A stretch of DNA of 64,000 nt from Alcaligenes faecalis (GTDB lineage: Bacteria > Pseudomonadota > Gammaproteobacteria > Burkholderiales > Burkholderiaceae_B). The position numbers were made by a program, and so were the translations under genes. The stretch covers positions 1,126,879-1,190,878 of the forward strand of contig NZ_CP168006.1 of the NCBI RefSeq assembly GCF_041521385.1, given 5' to 3'. Shown one piece after another: positions 55,848 to 64,000 of the stretch (positions within the stretch are counted from its first letter, which is position 1; the number at the start of each line of letters is the position of its first letter). The notes under the pieces were generated by a model. It made no database searches, was not told where the DNA came from, and saw only the letters and a program-made list of their open reading frames with translations.

Positions 55848-57515
55848 ATGGCTATTGCTGCACGCCCCCTGGCCCTTCGTTCTCCCTGGTTTCTGCCCGC
55901 CCTGGTCTGTCTGGTGGTGCTGGTGTTCTGGGTTGTCTGGCCTCTCGCCTCCCTGTTCTATCAAAGCGTCATCGACCCGGCAACGGGCCTGCCCAGCCTG
56001 CATGGCTTTGAAACCTTCTTTAGCGAACCGCGCTATGTTGAAGCCTTTTTCAACACCATCAAGCTGGGCCTGATCTCCACCATCGGCACCTTGCTGCTGG
56101 GTGCTCCGCTGGCCTATGTGGTGGCCCGCTACGACTTCCCCGGCAAGGCCATTGTGGCCATCCTGCCCCTGACCACCATTGTGCTGCCGGACATCATCGT
56201 CTCACAGGCCTGGCTGATGCTGCTGGGTAATAACGGTGTGGTGCGTCTGGCCCTGGAAGGTATTGGTATCGACCTGCCCAGCTTCTATGGCTGGTTCGGC
56301 ATGTCCTACGTGCTGATCCTGAACGATTACACCTATGTGTATATCGGCATGCTGGCTGCGCTCAAGGCCATTGATGGCACGCTGGAAGAAGCGGCCGTGA
56401 ACCTGGGTGCCAGCAACTTCAAGCGTGCGCTTAGCGTGACCTTCCCGGTGCTGATGCCTGCCCTGCTGGTCAACGCCATGATTGTGTTCACGCTGGCCGT
56501 GGACAACTTCTCCATCCCCATGATTCTGGGTGGTCAGGTGGATGTGCTGTCCTCGCTGACCTACACCACCTTTCTGTCCGAGATGAGCGGCAACCCCACC
56601 ATGCAAGGTGTGCTGGCCGTGGTGTCCGTGATTTTGGTCGGTGCCGTGCTGTTCATTCAGAAACGAGTGCTGGAGCGCAAGACCTTCCAGATGCAGCAAG
56701 GCCGTGCCCCGCTCCCGGTCCGTGCTCAAGGTCTGGCCGGCATCTTGCTGACCATCGGTGCCGTACTGTTTGTGACCTTCTCGCTGATCCCGGCCTTTAT
56801 CGTGCTGATGGGCGCCTTCACCAAAGCCAGCGGCCCGGTCATGCAATACGGCACCTTCACGCTGGACAATATGGAGCGTGCCCTGCGCTACGCTCCCGAG
56901 CCTATCCTGAACTCGCTGATGCTGGCCAGTGTCGCCACGATTGCAGGCACCTGCTTTGCCACGATCTGCAGTTACCTGATCGTGAAAAAGCGCCTGTTCG
57001 TGGTAACCGCGCTGGACTATATGGTGATGCTGCCGTTGGCCATTTCCGGCACCGTGCTGGGTATTGCCCTGATCCAGACCTACAACAGCGGCATGCTGGT
57101 GCTGACTGGCACCTGGGTGATTATGGCCGGCGCGTACTTTGTGCGTAAAGTACCCTTCTCCATTCGCTCGGCCTCGGCCTCGCTCTACAACATTCCCGAC
57201 TCCATCGAAGAAGCCTCCATCAATCTGGGCGTCAGCCCCTTCCAGAGTTTCTTCAAAGTGGTTCTGCCCTTGATGAAACCCGCCATTCTAGGCGCGGCCA
57301 TCCTGATGTGGGTCACGTCGCTGGCTGAAATTTCCGCCACTATCGTGCTGTATTACGGTGGTATGGAGACCATGCCCATCCAGATGTTCCGCCAGATCGA
57401 CGCCGGCTTTTTGGCCCGCGCTTCGGCTTACGGGGTGATCCTGATGGTCGTGATTCTGGTGCCGATTTATCTGGCTATCCGTTTTCTCAAGCTGGATCTG
57501 TTTTCCAGCCGCTAA
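55848..57515 (+). CDS. ABC transporter permease, FbpB-like (two fused permease halves)
   Basis: This 555-residue membrane protein holds two permease domains in one chain, as in FbpB/SfuB. Each half has a coupling motif (IDGTLEEAAVNLGASNFKRALSVTFPVLMPAL and PDSIEEASINLGVSPFQSFFKVVLPLMKPAI). About 12 helices are predicted. ATG 55848 is preferred to an in-frame start within the ATPase gene. Confidence 0.92.
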   Translation: MAIAARPLALRSPWFLPALVCLVVLVFWVVWPLASLFYQSVIDPATGLPSLHGFETFFSEPRYVEAFFNTIKLGLISTIGTLLLGAPLAYVVARYDFPGKAIVAILPLTTIVLPDIIVSQAWLMLLGNNGVVRLALEGIGIDLPSFYGWFGMSYVLILNDYTYVYIGMLAALKAIDGTLEEAAVNLGASNFKRALSVTFPVLMPALLVNAMIVFTLAVDNFSIPMILGGQVDVLSSLTYTTFLSEMSGNPTMQGVLAVVSVILVGAVLFIQKRVLERKTFQMQQGRAPLPVRAQGLAGILLTIGAVLFVTFSLIPAFIVLMGAFTKASGPVMQYGTFTLDNMERALRYAPEPILNSLMLASVATIAGTCFATICSYLIVKKRLFVVTALDYMVMLPLAISGTVLGIALIQTYNSGMLVLTGTWVIMAGAYFVRKVPFSIRSASASLYNIPDSIEEASINLGVSPFQSFFKVVLPLMKPAILGAAILMWVTSLAEISATIVLYYGGMETMPIQMFRQIDAGFLARASAYGVILMVVILVPIYLAIRFLKLDLFSSR

Positions 57516-57531
57516 TCTAAAAAGGCTCACT

Positions 57532-58536
57532 ATGCTGACTACACGTTTTCTGAAAACTGGTCTGGCACTCTCCTTCAGTGTCGGCGCCCTGTCCCTATCC
57601 AGTGCCGCCCTGGCCGCCAATGCCGTGATGTACACGCCCAATAATGTACAAACCATTGATACAGCACTGGAAATCGCTCGCAAGACCGCTCCTGACCTGT
57701 CCATTCAACAAGTGACTTCGGGTGCTGGCGCCTTGATGAAGCGTATCGAAGCCGAAGCAAAAAACCCGCTGGGTGATGTGGTATGGGGCACTGGCTATGG
57801 CACCATGGCTGCTTTCCAGCAGAATTTCGAAGCCTACGAATCGCCCGAAAACAAGGCCATTCCTGAAGCCTTCCACGGCAAGGACAGCCTGTGGACCAGC
57901 TCCAACGCCCACGTCATGGTCATCATGGCCAATGATCGCCAACTGAAAGGCCAGGCCGCTCCCAAAACCTGGGCCGACCTGTTCGATCCCCAGTGGAAAG
58001 GCAAGGTCATTATTGGTGATCCAGCATCCTCGGGCAGTGCGTACGACCAGGTTTACGGCATCTACCAACTGTACGGCGCTGAAGGCCTGCAGAAACTGGC
58101 GGCCAACGTCGTCGTGTCCAAAAGTTCAGGCCAGGTTTACAAGAGCGTGGCGAACGGCGAATACCCCTTGGGCGTGACCATGGAGTACGCCGCCTACGCC
58201 TACGTGGCCGGTGGTCAGAAAGGCATTGCGCTGATCTACCCTGAAGACGGCACCTTCATTGCCCCGGAAGGCGTGGCCGTGATCAAGAACCCCAAAAACG
58301 GCCAGGAAGCCGCCCACAAACTGGTGGACATCTTGCTGTCCAAAGAGGTTCAGGAAGCCGAGCTGGTTGAGAACTTTCGCCGCCCCACCCGCAGCGACAT
58401 CAATGTGGCCGAGCTGACCAACTTGCCGAACCTGGATCAGATCAAGATTGCCAGCACCGATCCTTTGAAGGCCGCTGCCGAGTACGAAACAGTCATCGAG
58501 GCCTGGAAACAGGCGTTGGCAGCAGTGGGTAAATAA
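57532..58536 (+). CDS. ABC transporter periplasmic substrate-binding protein (ferric-iron/AfuA-like)
   Basis: This 334-residue protein has a Sec signal (cleavage near ALAAN, residue 29) and the family 1 iron-type fold: GDVVWGTGYGTMAAF, PKTWADLFDPQWKGKVIIGDPASSGSAYDQV and GVTMEYAAYAYVAGG. The last region holds tyrosines where FbpA binds iron, but AfuA-type proteins bind sugar phosphates with a similar fold, so the ligand is open. No regulator or receptor gene is adjacent. Confidence 0.88.
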   Translation: MLTTRFLKTGLALSFSVGALSLSSAALAANAVMYTPNNVQTIDTALEIARKTAPDLSIQQVTSGAGALMKRIEAEAKNPLGDVVWGTGYGTMAAFQQNFEAYESPENKAIPEAFHGKDSLWTSSNAHVMVIMANDRQLKGQAAPKTWADLFDPQWKGKVIIGDPASSGSAYDQVYGIYQLYGAEGLQKLAANVVVSKSSGQVYKSVANGEYPLGVTMEYAAYAYVAGGQKGIALIYPEDGTFIAPEGVAVIKNPKNGQEAAHKLVDILLSKEVQEAELVENFRRPTRSDINVAELTNLPNLDQIKIASTDPLKAAAEYETVIEAWKQALAAVGK

Positions 58537-58610
58537 ACCGACCAAGCCCCGAACTGAACAACGACGCCAAGTGGGCCTGACCCACCCGTTGATTGATCAG
58601 AACTCAATAC

Positions 58611-58652
58611 AAAACCCTTGGTGTGGGCTTCGCTGCGCACCAAGGGTTTTTT
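58611..58652 (+). terminator. Terminator after the iron-type ABC operon
   Basis: AAAACCCTTGGTG and CACCAAGGGTTTT form a 13-bp stem around a GC-rich 14-base loop, followed by more T. The 58653-59028 stretch beyond it holds only a doubtful short frame. Confidence 0.9.
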
Positions 58653-58750
58653 ATCACCGCTAAAAAACGACGCCCAAAAAAGAAGCAAGATCCGCCCTAA
58701 CCCTCTCAGAGTCGTTCAATATGCAGCACCGGCTCACCAAGCTCCATCCA

Positions 58751-58957
58751 TCAAGCCATCGCCGCCGAGACTCGCTGTCCTGTAGCCTCCAAACCCTCTT
58801 GCTCCACACAATCAAGACGAATGATGTAGTTTAAAAAGTCCCCGCCTACATTGGCCGCCAAGGGCAGAACCTCCAGCCCCTGTTGTGTCACCATATCAAA
58901 CACAAGCCGAAAATTAGGGCGCGTGGAGCGCCAATAAATAGCCCCGTGCTTATGCAA
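58751..58957 (-). pseudogene. Short reading frame of unknown origin, possibly a gene remnant
   Basis: An open frame of 68 codons ends in GGDFLNYIIRLDCVEQEGLEATGQRVSAAMA. It has only a TTG start, no Shine-Dalgarno, and an in-frame stop just upstream. The composition (LVFDMVTQQGLEVLPLAANVGGDF) looks protein-like, as if it were the C-terminal end of a longer, decayed gene. I recognise no family. Confidence 0.3.
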
Positions 58958-59028
58958 ATCGGCGCATCAATCAGCAACAAGAACGGGATCCTGATGGAAG
59001 CCTATCTCCATTCCAGCCCCCACCGTAT

Positions 59029-59619
59029 TTAATCCACCGGATAAATCTGGTCTTCACGCAAACGCGGACGGTCTGCTTCCACTTCCGTCAACGGCTCCAC
59101 GCGCTGCATCGTTGCCAGGGACCGCTGAGCCAGACGCTGATACATACGCGTACCGAAGAACTTGCCATCAATGGCTTTCTGATCCAGTTCCTTGACCACC
59201 GTGGCTGGAGAACCCGCCACCAGACTGCGGGGTGGCACCTGCATGCCTTTTTTCACAAAGGCCATGGCACCAATAATGCTGTCTGCACCGATGTCCGCCG
59301 CGTCCATGACGACCGCATTCATGCCCACCAGCACATTGCGGCCAATGACGCAGCCGTGCAGCACTGCACCGTGTCCGACGTGGCCATCCTCATGCACCAC
59401 GGTGTCCTGATAAGGCGTGCCGTGAATAACACAGGTGTCCTGAATGTTGGAGCCGGCCTTCATGATGATGCGCCCGAAGTCCCCTCGCAAACTGGCCAGA
59501 GGGCCGATGTACACGCCCTCACCAATAATGACGTCACCAATCAGTACAGCGGTAGGATGAACATAGGCCGTAGGATGAACCACGGGCACCAGCCCATCAA
59601 TAGAATAAATATTTTGCAT
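59029..59619 (-). CDS. paaY: Left-handed beta-helix hexapeptide protein, PaaY/CaiE type
   Basis: This 196-residue protein has the hexapeptide repeats of the gamma-carbonic-anhydrase fold ([31 protein letters not shown]) with metal-site histidines in [16 protein letters not shown], and closely resembles E. coli PaaY over most of its length. PaaY is a thioesterase that protects phenylacetate breakdown; CaiE is a relative in carnitine metabolism. No paa or cai genes are in the window, so the pathway is open. ATG 59619 has GAGGCAGG upstream. Confidence 0.85.
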   Translation of the reverse strand: MQNIYSIDGLVPVVHPTAYVHPTAVLIGDVIIGEGVYIGPLASLRGDFGRIIMKAGSNIQDTCVIHGTPYQDTVVHEDGHVGHGAVLHGCVIGRNVLVGMNAVVMDAADIGADSIIGAMAFVKKGMQVPPRSLVAGSPATVVKELDQKAIDGKFFGTRMYQRLAQRSLATMQRVEPLTEVEADRPRLREDQIYPVD

Positions 59620-59732
59620 ACCTGCCTCGTACAAAAAGCCTGCACCCACAGCCGGCCCCAGGTCCGGCCAAAAATACGATCATAGCTGCTACAGACCGAT
59701 ATAATGCGCCGTACTCTTTCTTTTTGCATCCT

Positions 59733-59990
59733 ATGAGCATGTTGTATTACTGGCTGGCTTTTTCCTTGGGCATGGTGTTTTACGCCGCCTACTTGTCGCA
59801 GTCCTTTTTGCTGTCGCAAGGCATCCTCTATATGAAGGAAAAAGATCAATCGCCACCCCTGCTCTGGCTGTTCACCCGCTTGATCGGCTTTATTCTGCGC
59901 GCCATTCCCGGCTTGCTGATGCGCCCCATTCCCCTGATTCTGTGGGTCGTGGGCATGGGACTGACGGTGCAATACAGCTTCGCGCTTTAA
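59733..59990 (+). CDS. Uncharacterised small membrane protein
   Basis: This 85-residue protein has two hydrophobic segments (residues about 4-28 and 45-80) joined by a short polar loop with MKEKDQSPP. ATG 59733 or 59739 may start it. I do not recognise a family. It is divergent from the paaY-like gene and followed by the 220-bp leader of the nitrilase gene. Confidence 0.6.
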   Translation: MSMLYYWLAFSLGMVFYAAYLSQSFLLSQGILYMKEKDQSPPLLWLFTRLIGFILRAIPGLLMRPIPLILWVVGMGLTVQYSFAL

Positions 59991-60164
59991 GCCAGACAGC
60001 CCCCATCCCTCTTGTTCACTGCCCAAACGGCCAAGCCAGGATAGGGGACTCCCGCTCCCCGTGCTTGCGACTCCCAGTCAAGCATTCTGCGCCTGTCAGT
60101 CAATTCAGCGCCGCCCTCCCCTCCTACACTGACGCAAACCAAGACGGCCGGGCTCGGTAAGCAG

Positions 60165-60197
60165 CGCGGTCTGGCGATCAAGATCGCGGATACCGCG
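60165..60197 (+). promoter_or_regulatory. Nested dyad just upstream of the nitrilase ribosome site
   Basis: An inner dyad GCGATC-AA-GATCGC (60174-60187) lies inside an outer CGCGGT/ACCGCG pair (60165-60170 and 60192-60197). It ends two bases before AAGGAGG and 13 bases before the ATG. It could fold in the mRNA or be a protein-binding site. Confidence 0.5.
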
Positions 60198-60210
60198 ACA
60201 AGGAGGATGT

Positions 60211-61281
60211 ATGCAGACAAGAAAAATCGTCCGGGCAGCCGCCGTACAGGCCGCCTCTCCCAACTACGATCTGGCAGCGGGTGTTGATAAAACCATTGAG
60301 CTGGCTCGTCAGGCACGCGATGAGGGCTGCGACCTGATCGTGTTTGGTGAAACCTGGCTGCCCGGCTATCCCTTCCACGTCTGGCTGGGCGCACCGGCCT
60401 GGTCGCTGAAGTACAGTGCCCGCTACTATGCCAACTCACTCTCGCTGGACAGTGCAGAGTTTCAACGCATTGCCCAGGCCGCACGGACCTTGGGTATTTT
60501 CATCGCACTGGGTTATAGCGAGCGCAGCGGGGGCAGCCTTTACCTGGGCCAATGCCTGATCGACGACAAGGGCGAGATGCTGTGGTCGCGTCGCAAACTC
60601 AAACCTACACATGTCGAGCGCACCGTGTTTGGTGAAGGTTATGCCCGTGATCTGATTGTGTCCGACACCGAGCTGGGCCGCGTCGGTGCCCTGTGCTGCT
60701 GGGAGCACCTGTCCCCCTTGAGCAAGTACGCGCTGTACTCCCAGCACGAAGCCATTCACATTGCCGCCTGGCCGTCCTTTTCGCTGTACAGCGAACAGGC
60801 CCATGCGCTCAGCGCCAAAGTGAACATGGCTGCCTCGCAAATCTATTCAGTTGAAGGCCAGTGCTTTACCATCGCCGCCAGCAGTGTCGTCACCCAGGAG
60901 ACACTGGACATGCTGGAAGTCGGTGAACACAACGCCTCCTTGCTGAAAGTGGGCGGCGGCAGTTCCATGATTTTTGCGCCGGACGGACGCACCCTGGCGC
61001 CCTACCTGCCACACGATGCCGAAGGCCTGATCATTGCCGATCTGAACATGGAAGAAATTGCCTTCGCCAAGGCCATCAACGACCCTGTGGGCCACTACTC
61101 CAAACCCGAGGCCACCCGTCTGGTACTGGACCTGGGGCACCGTGAACCCATGACTCGGGTGCACTCCAAAAGTGTGATCAAGGAAGAAGCGCCCGAGCCG
61201 CGCGGGCAAAGTACGGCTGCGCCCGTCGCCATCAGCCAGACTCAGGACTCGGATACGCTGCTGGTGCAAGAACCGTCCTGA
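60211..61281 (+). CDS. Arylacetonitrilase (nitrilase, carbon-nitrogen hydrolase family)
   Basis: Nitrilase converts nitriles to the acid and ammonia. The 356-residue protein matches, from memory and almost throughout, the A. faecalis arylacetonitrilase. The catalytic triad is Glu47 (VFGETWLPG), Lys129 (RRKLKPTHVERTVFGEG) and Cys163 (GALCCWEHL). The last 40 residues, after HSKS, vary among strains. A perfect AAGGAGG precedes the ATG, with a dyad just before it. An AraC regulator gene follows 200 bp downstream in the same direction, as for NitR in other nitrilase loci. Confidence 0.95.
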   Translation: MQTRKIVRAAAVQAASPNYDLAAGVDKTIELARQARDEGCDLIVFGETWLPGYPFHVWLGAPAWSLKYSARYYANSLSLDSAEFQRIAQAARTLGIFIALGYSERSGGSLYLGQCLIDDKGEMLWSRRKLKPTHVERTVFGEGYARDLIVSDTELGRVGALCCWEHLSPLSKYALYSQHEAIHIAAWPSFSLYSEQAHALSAKVNMAASQIYSVEGQCFTIAASSVVTQETLDMLEVGEHNASLLKVGGGSSMIFAPDGRTLAPYLPHDAEGLIIADLNMEEIAFAKAINDPVGHYSKPEATRLVLDLGHREPMTRVHSKSVIKEEAPEPRGQSTAAPVAISQTQDSDTLLVQEPS

Positions 61282-61294
61282 CCCCAAAAGATGA

Positions 61295-61323
61295 CAAGGC
61301 CCGGGCAAACTGTCCGGGCCTTG
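61295..61323 (+). terminator. Hairpin after the nitrilase gene
   Basis: CAAGGCCCGG and CCGGGCCTTG pair perfectly around a 9-base loop. The T tail is short (TTGATTCCTT), so termination may be partial. Confidence 0.7.
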
Positions 61324-61493
61324 ATTCCTTCTGCGTCCCCGATCCCGCATCCGCTTCATCCTGGTCGGAAATTATCGTCGCCTGTCACTCTTTCTGGTCT
61401 GGCACAAACCAGAGATCTTGCCGGATACTTAGTCAGTCCAGTTGATCGCAGTCCCAGCCATCAGCCTTTGGACTCAAGACGGAGAGGTCATCA

Positions 61494-62477
61494 ATGGAGC
61501 AATGGTCCACCACGGCAATTCCCGCCACCCGGCGCGCGCCCTATTGGATGGAGGCCGTCAGCAAGGCCTATGTGCAACTGGAATGCGCCGTTCCGTCCCG
61601 CTCCAGCGCCCCTTTCTTCGGAGCCATTACGCGTCGTGAGCTGGCGGCCGTCAGCCTCTCTCATATCACCTCGACCACACAGACAGTCCTGCGCACACCG
61701 CTGCAAATCTCCAGAGCATCCGAGGATATTTTTCTGCTCAGCATACAAGTGGCCGGAGCGGGAAAGCTGGTTCAGGATGACAAGACCGCTTACCTGCAGC
61801 CCGGTGAGTTGGCCTTGTACGACTCCACCCGTCCCTATCAGCTCTTGTTTGACCATGACTTCAAGCAGTATGTGCTTTCTTTGCCCGGCTCCATCTTGCG
61901 CAAGCGTTTGCACAATGCCGAGGACATGACGGCCTGCAAAATCACTAGCGCCCAATCGGGCACGGCACGTTTGCTCTCCCATATGGTCAGCGAACTGATG
62001 GACTGCCCACCCTCCGGTGGCCCTATTGTAGATTTGTCGCTTGCCGACAGCCTGGTCGGTATTCTGGTCGCCGCGCTGGCAGAAAATCTGGGCAGCCTGC
62101 CTTTAAGCGACGATACGGGATCTGTCCGACGCGACCGCATCAAAGCCTATGTGCTGGAAAATCTGCGCGACCCGGAGCTGAATATAGGCAAGATTGCCAA
62201 ACGTCTGAGCCTGACGGCCAGCACCGTGCATCGTGCCTGGGAAGGCGAAGCCGATTCACTGACAAACTGGATTTGGTCCATGCGCCTGAAAGGCGCTGAA
62301 CAGGATTTGCGCCGGCTGGCCCACCACAACAAGACCATCACGGAAATTGCTTACCACTGGGGGTTCAGCAGCTCTGCCCATTTCAGCCGGGCATTTCGGC
62401 AGCACTTTGGTGTGCCGCCCAAAGAGGCCCGCGAAAGTATGCGGGCCCTGGTTCAATCAGACTCGATGCCTGTCTGA
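61494..62477 (+). CDS. AraC-family regulator next to the nitrilase gene
   Basis: This 327-residue protein has an N-terminal AraC-binding-like ligand domain (AYLQPGELALYDSTRPYQLLFDHDFKQYVLSLPGSIL near residues 100-140) and a C-terminal AraC double helix-turn-helix (LNIGKIAKRLSLTASTVHRAW and KTITEIAYHWGFSSSAHFSRAFRQHFGVPPKEAR). By analogy with NitR it probably activates the nitrilase gene on sensing a nitrile. It starts 170 bp after a weak terminator, so it may have its own promoter. Confidence 0.88.
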   Translation: MEQWSTTAIPATRRAPYWMEAVSKAYVQLECAVPSRSSAPFFGAITRRELAAVSLSHITSTTQTVLRTPLQISRASEDIFLLSIQVAGAGKLVQDDKTAYLQPGELALYDSTRPYQLLFDHDFKQYVLSLPGSILRKRLHNAEDMTACKITSAQSGTARLLSHMVSELMDCPPSGGPIVDLSLADSLVGILVAALAENLGSLPLSDDTGSVRRDRIKAYVLENLRDPELNIGKIAKRLSLTASTVHRAWEGEADSLTNWIWSMRLKGAEQDLRRLAHHNKTITEIAYHWGFSSSAHFSRAFRQHFGVPPKEARESMRALVQSDSMPV

Positions 62478-62837
62478 TCAGGCAATCGCCTTGCCATCAT
62501 TCAAGGCCAACAGGCCTTTGACCAGGCGGTACAAAATCCACACGCCCACAATTACGATGGTCACAAAACCCACCAGAATTGCCATCAGCAAGAACGAAAG
62601 CGCCACGCCCACAAAGCCCCACCAGAAGGTACGGATTTGCCAATCGAAGTGCGACTCCAGGTAGGTGCCGCGAACCTCATCACGCTTGATGTAATTGATG
62701 ATGATGGCGGCCAAGGCGGTAATACCGCCAAACATGGACAAAATGTACAGGGCGTAATTGATTAATGTCAGGTTACGCAGGTTGACCAACTGCTTGGTAC
62801 CCTCGTCTTGTGGAACCGGGTTCATGTCATCACTCAT
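62478..62837 (-). CDS. Small membrane protein (DUF4870-like)
   Basis: This 119-residue protein has a short acidic N-terminus and three hydrophobic helices, with NLTLINYALYILSMFGGITALAAIIINYIKRDEVRGTYLESHFDWQIRTFWW. The HFxWQxRTFW stretch is that of the DUF4870-type family. The function is unknown. Its stop directly abuts that of the converging AraC gene. A hairpin separates it from the SPFH gene upstream. Confidence 0.82.
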   Translation of the reverse strand: MSDDMNPVPQDEGTKQLVNLRNLTLINYALYILSMFGGITALAAIIINYIKRDEVRGTYLESHFDWQIRTFWWGFVGVALSFLLMAILVGFVTIVIVGVWILYRLVKGLLALNDGKAIA

Positions 62838-62859
62838 TCATTACTCCTTGGAAAACAAA

Positions 62860-62890
62860 CGGTAGCGTTACCTTTGCCGTAACGCTACCG
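62860..62890 (-). terminator. Terminator between the SPFH-domain gene and the DUF4870-like gene
   Basis: CGGTAGCGTTAC and GTAACGCTACCG, a perfect 12-bp stem with a 7-base loop, are followed on the minus strand by TTTGTTTTCC. It sits just before the next gene on that strand and may act as an attenuator. Confidence 0.8.
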
Positions 62891-62925
62891 GAGAAAAGTT
62901 GTTCGGGCCAACGACTGCCAGTAAA

Positions 62926-63849
62926 TTAACGCAGTCCAATAAAGGGCATGGCAGAACCGGGAACCAGGCTTTCTGGCAATTTACCGTCCCATTTTTCCAC
63001 TGCATTCAAATTGACCAGATTTGTGTTCTGGGCCAATGCCTGTGCCTTGGCAGAAATCGCCTTGGCTTCGGCTTCACCACGCAGACGAATACCATCGGCT
63101 TCAGCCATGTAGCGTTCTCGCTGAGCGCGAGCCTCTGCTTCAGCCTGCACAACTTGGATTTCAGCCTGAATGGAAGCAGTTTCTTTTTGCTGGCGTGTGG
63201 TTTCAATTTGAACCTGAGCCAACATGCGGTTTTCAATCGATTGCTCGTAGGCTTTTGAGAAAGCCACTTCCTCAACCTGCACGCCCATCATTTGCAAAGG
63301 AGCGGCCTCCAACGTCACACGCATGGCTTCATTGATGTCAGCCCCCAGCTTCTCGCGATTCTGGATGGACTGAGCAGCCGTGTATTTACCAAACACGTTC
63401 TTGATCACGTCCAAAGCCTTACGCTCCAGCAAGCGGGCTTCCAACGCTTCCAGCGAACCGTATTCGGAATATAGCTGAGCCACATCGGTTTCAGGCACTC
63501 GATACGTTACCGAGGCCACCATGGAGGCAGACTGCTGGTCAAAACTGTACGCCTCAAGTTGCATGCGAACCGTGTGATCACGTACCGAGATTTTGCGTAC
63601 CGTATCAAAGAACGGGACCTTGAAGTCCAAACCAGGTTCAGCCACACGAACCAGCTTACCGTTACGCAGCACCACGCCACGCTCACCCTGATCGACCTGC
63701 AAGAACGAGCCCATGGAGGCCACGATCAGGATCAGGAAAATAACCACAGCAGCCCCAAGGAAACCCAGTCCCTTGGAGTAATTGGTCGTGCCACCTTCTG
63801 ACTTTGTTTTAGCGGCCAGTTTCATCAATGGATTTTTATCAGTGCTCAT
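62926..63849 (-). CDS. Prohibitin/SPFH-domain membrane protein (HflC-like)
   Basis: This 307-residue protein has one N-terminal membrane helix (about residues 28-50, LGFLGAAVVIFLILIVASMGSF), an SPFH domain (QVDQGERGVVLRNGKLVRVAEPGLDFKVPFFDTV), and a long charged coiled coil with AEAEARAQRERYMAEADGIRLRGEAEAKAISAKAQALA. Such proteins form ring scaffolds in the membrane and modulate proteases such as FtsH. ATG 63849 has AGGAAG upstream; GTG 63852 is an alternative. A 46-residue membrane protein gene overlaps its start. Confidence 0.9.
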   Translation of the reverse strand: MSTDKNPLMKLAAKTKSEGGTTNYSKGLGFLGAAVVIFLILIVASMGSFLQVDQGERGVVLRNGKLVRVAEPGLDFKVPFFDTVRKISVRDHTVRMQLEAYSFDQQSASMVASVTYRVPETDVAQLYSEYGSLEALEARLLERKALDVIKNVFGKYTAAQSIQNREKLGADINEAMRVTLEAAPLQMMGVQVEEVAFSKAYEQSIENRMLAQVQIETTRQQKETASIQAEIQVVQAEAEARAQRERYMAEADGIRLRGEAEAKAISAKAQALAQNTNLVNLNAVEKWDGKLPESLVPGSAMPFIGLR

Positions 63850-63979
63850 CACGGCTTCCTTTGTGTGGCTGACGCGTCTGGTCTTTTAATTGACGACGTT
63901 CCACCATCAGTTGCCGTATGCCTTTGGCAATCAAGTAGGCCAGCACAGCGGCCCCCAACAAAATCAAGATGATACGCAT
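63839..63979 (-). CDS. Tiny single-helix membrane protein upstream of the SPFH gene
   Basis: This frame of 46 codons encodes MRIILILLGAAVLAYLIAKG, one clear membrane helix, then a basic, polar tail (IRQLMVERRQLKDQTRQPHK and six more residues). GGAAGAC lies 11 bases before the ATG. Its stop TGA overlaps the start of the SPFH gene by 11 bases, so the two would be coupled. I do not recognise the family. The gene may be cotranscribed with something beyond the window edge. Confidence 0.6.
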   Translation of the reverse strand: MRIILILLGAAVLAYLIAKGIRQLMVERRQLKDQTRQPHKGSRDEH

Positions 63980-64000
63980 GACGCTTCAGTCTTCCCACTA

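Overview
The window reads as chromosomal DNA of a betaproteobacterium of the family Alcaligenaceae, most likely Alcaligenes faecalis. The strongest single clue is the protein at 60211-61281, which I recognise from memory as the A. faecalis arylacetonitrilase (356 residues, Glu47/Lys129/Cys163). The mdh / GntR / sdhCDAB / sdhE / gltA arrangement, the EarP plus EF-P(Arg32) pair and a betaproteobacterial DUF2863 protein agree with this. I see no insertion sequence, prophage, CRISPR array, integron or defence island. This is ordinary metabolic chromosome, so the interest lies mostly in regulatory DNA.

Layout. 1-3.6 kb: 3' end of a malic enzyme, then lactate permease and a divergent FadR-type regulator with two matched operators. 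3.7-10.9 kb: a TCA block on the minus strand (GntR, sdhC, sdhD, sdhA, sdhB, sdhE, gltA) with mdh divergent from GntR. 11-13.4 kb: an XRE-type regulator divergent from a drug-efflux-type MFS pump. 13.4-21.3 kb: prpR with divergent prpB-prpC behind a sigma-54 promoter, two small genes, then acnB. 21.6-25.5 kb: a Tat-exported TRAP transporter. 25.6-28.6 kb: DUF2863, earP, efp. 28.7-33.7 kb: iron alcohol dehydrogenase and aldehyde dehydrogenase behind a sigma-54 promoter, with a divergent AcoR-like activator. 33.6-41.1 kb: DUF1178, then a peptide-type ABC importer operon led by a thermonuclease. 41.2-48.6 kb: AidB-like dehydrogenase, CorA, DUF423, adenosine/adenine deaminase, AAG glycosylase, an I78 inhibitor lipoprotein, a thioesterase, WrbA and a glutathionyl-hydroquinone reductase. 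48.6-54.1 kb: lldD, two tRNA-Arg(ACG) genes, a small secreted protein and pntAA-pntAB-pntB. 54.8-58.5 kb: an iron-type ABC importer. 58.7-64 kb: a PaaY-like protein, the nitrilase with an AraC regulator, and small membrane and SPFH-domain genes.

How the parts work together. Lactate uptake and oxidation, propionate breakdown and ethanol/acetaldehyde oxidation all feed a TCA block that is largely encoded here. The most notable regulatory signal is an identical 21-bp palindrome in front of both mdh and acnB. In each case it is followed by 2 bp, a -35-like hexamer, a 17-bp spacer and a -10-like hexamer. This suggests that the GntR-family gene next to mdh controls at least these two TCA genes. Two sigma-54 promoters, each with nearby inverted-repeat activator sites and a divergent sigma-54 activator gene, control propionate and aldehyde metabolism. 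Four CTGAAA hexamers at an exact 11-bp period precede the TRAP transporter and look like a binding array for an OmpR/PhoB-type response regulator that is not encoded in the window.
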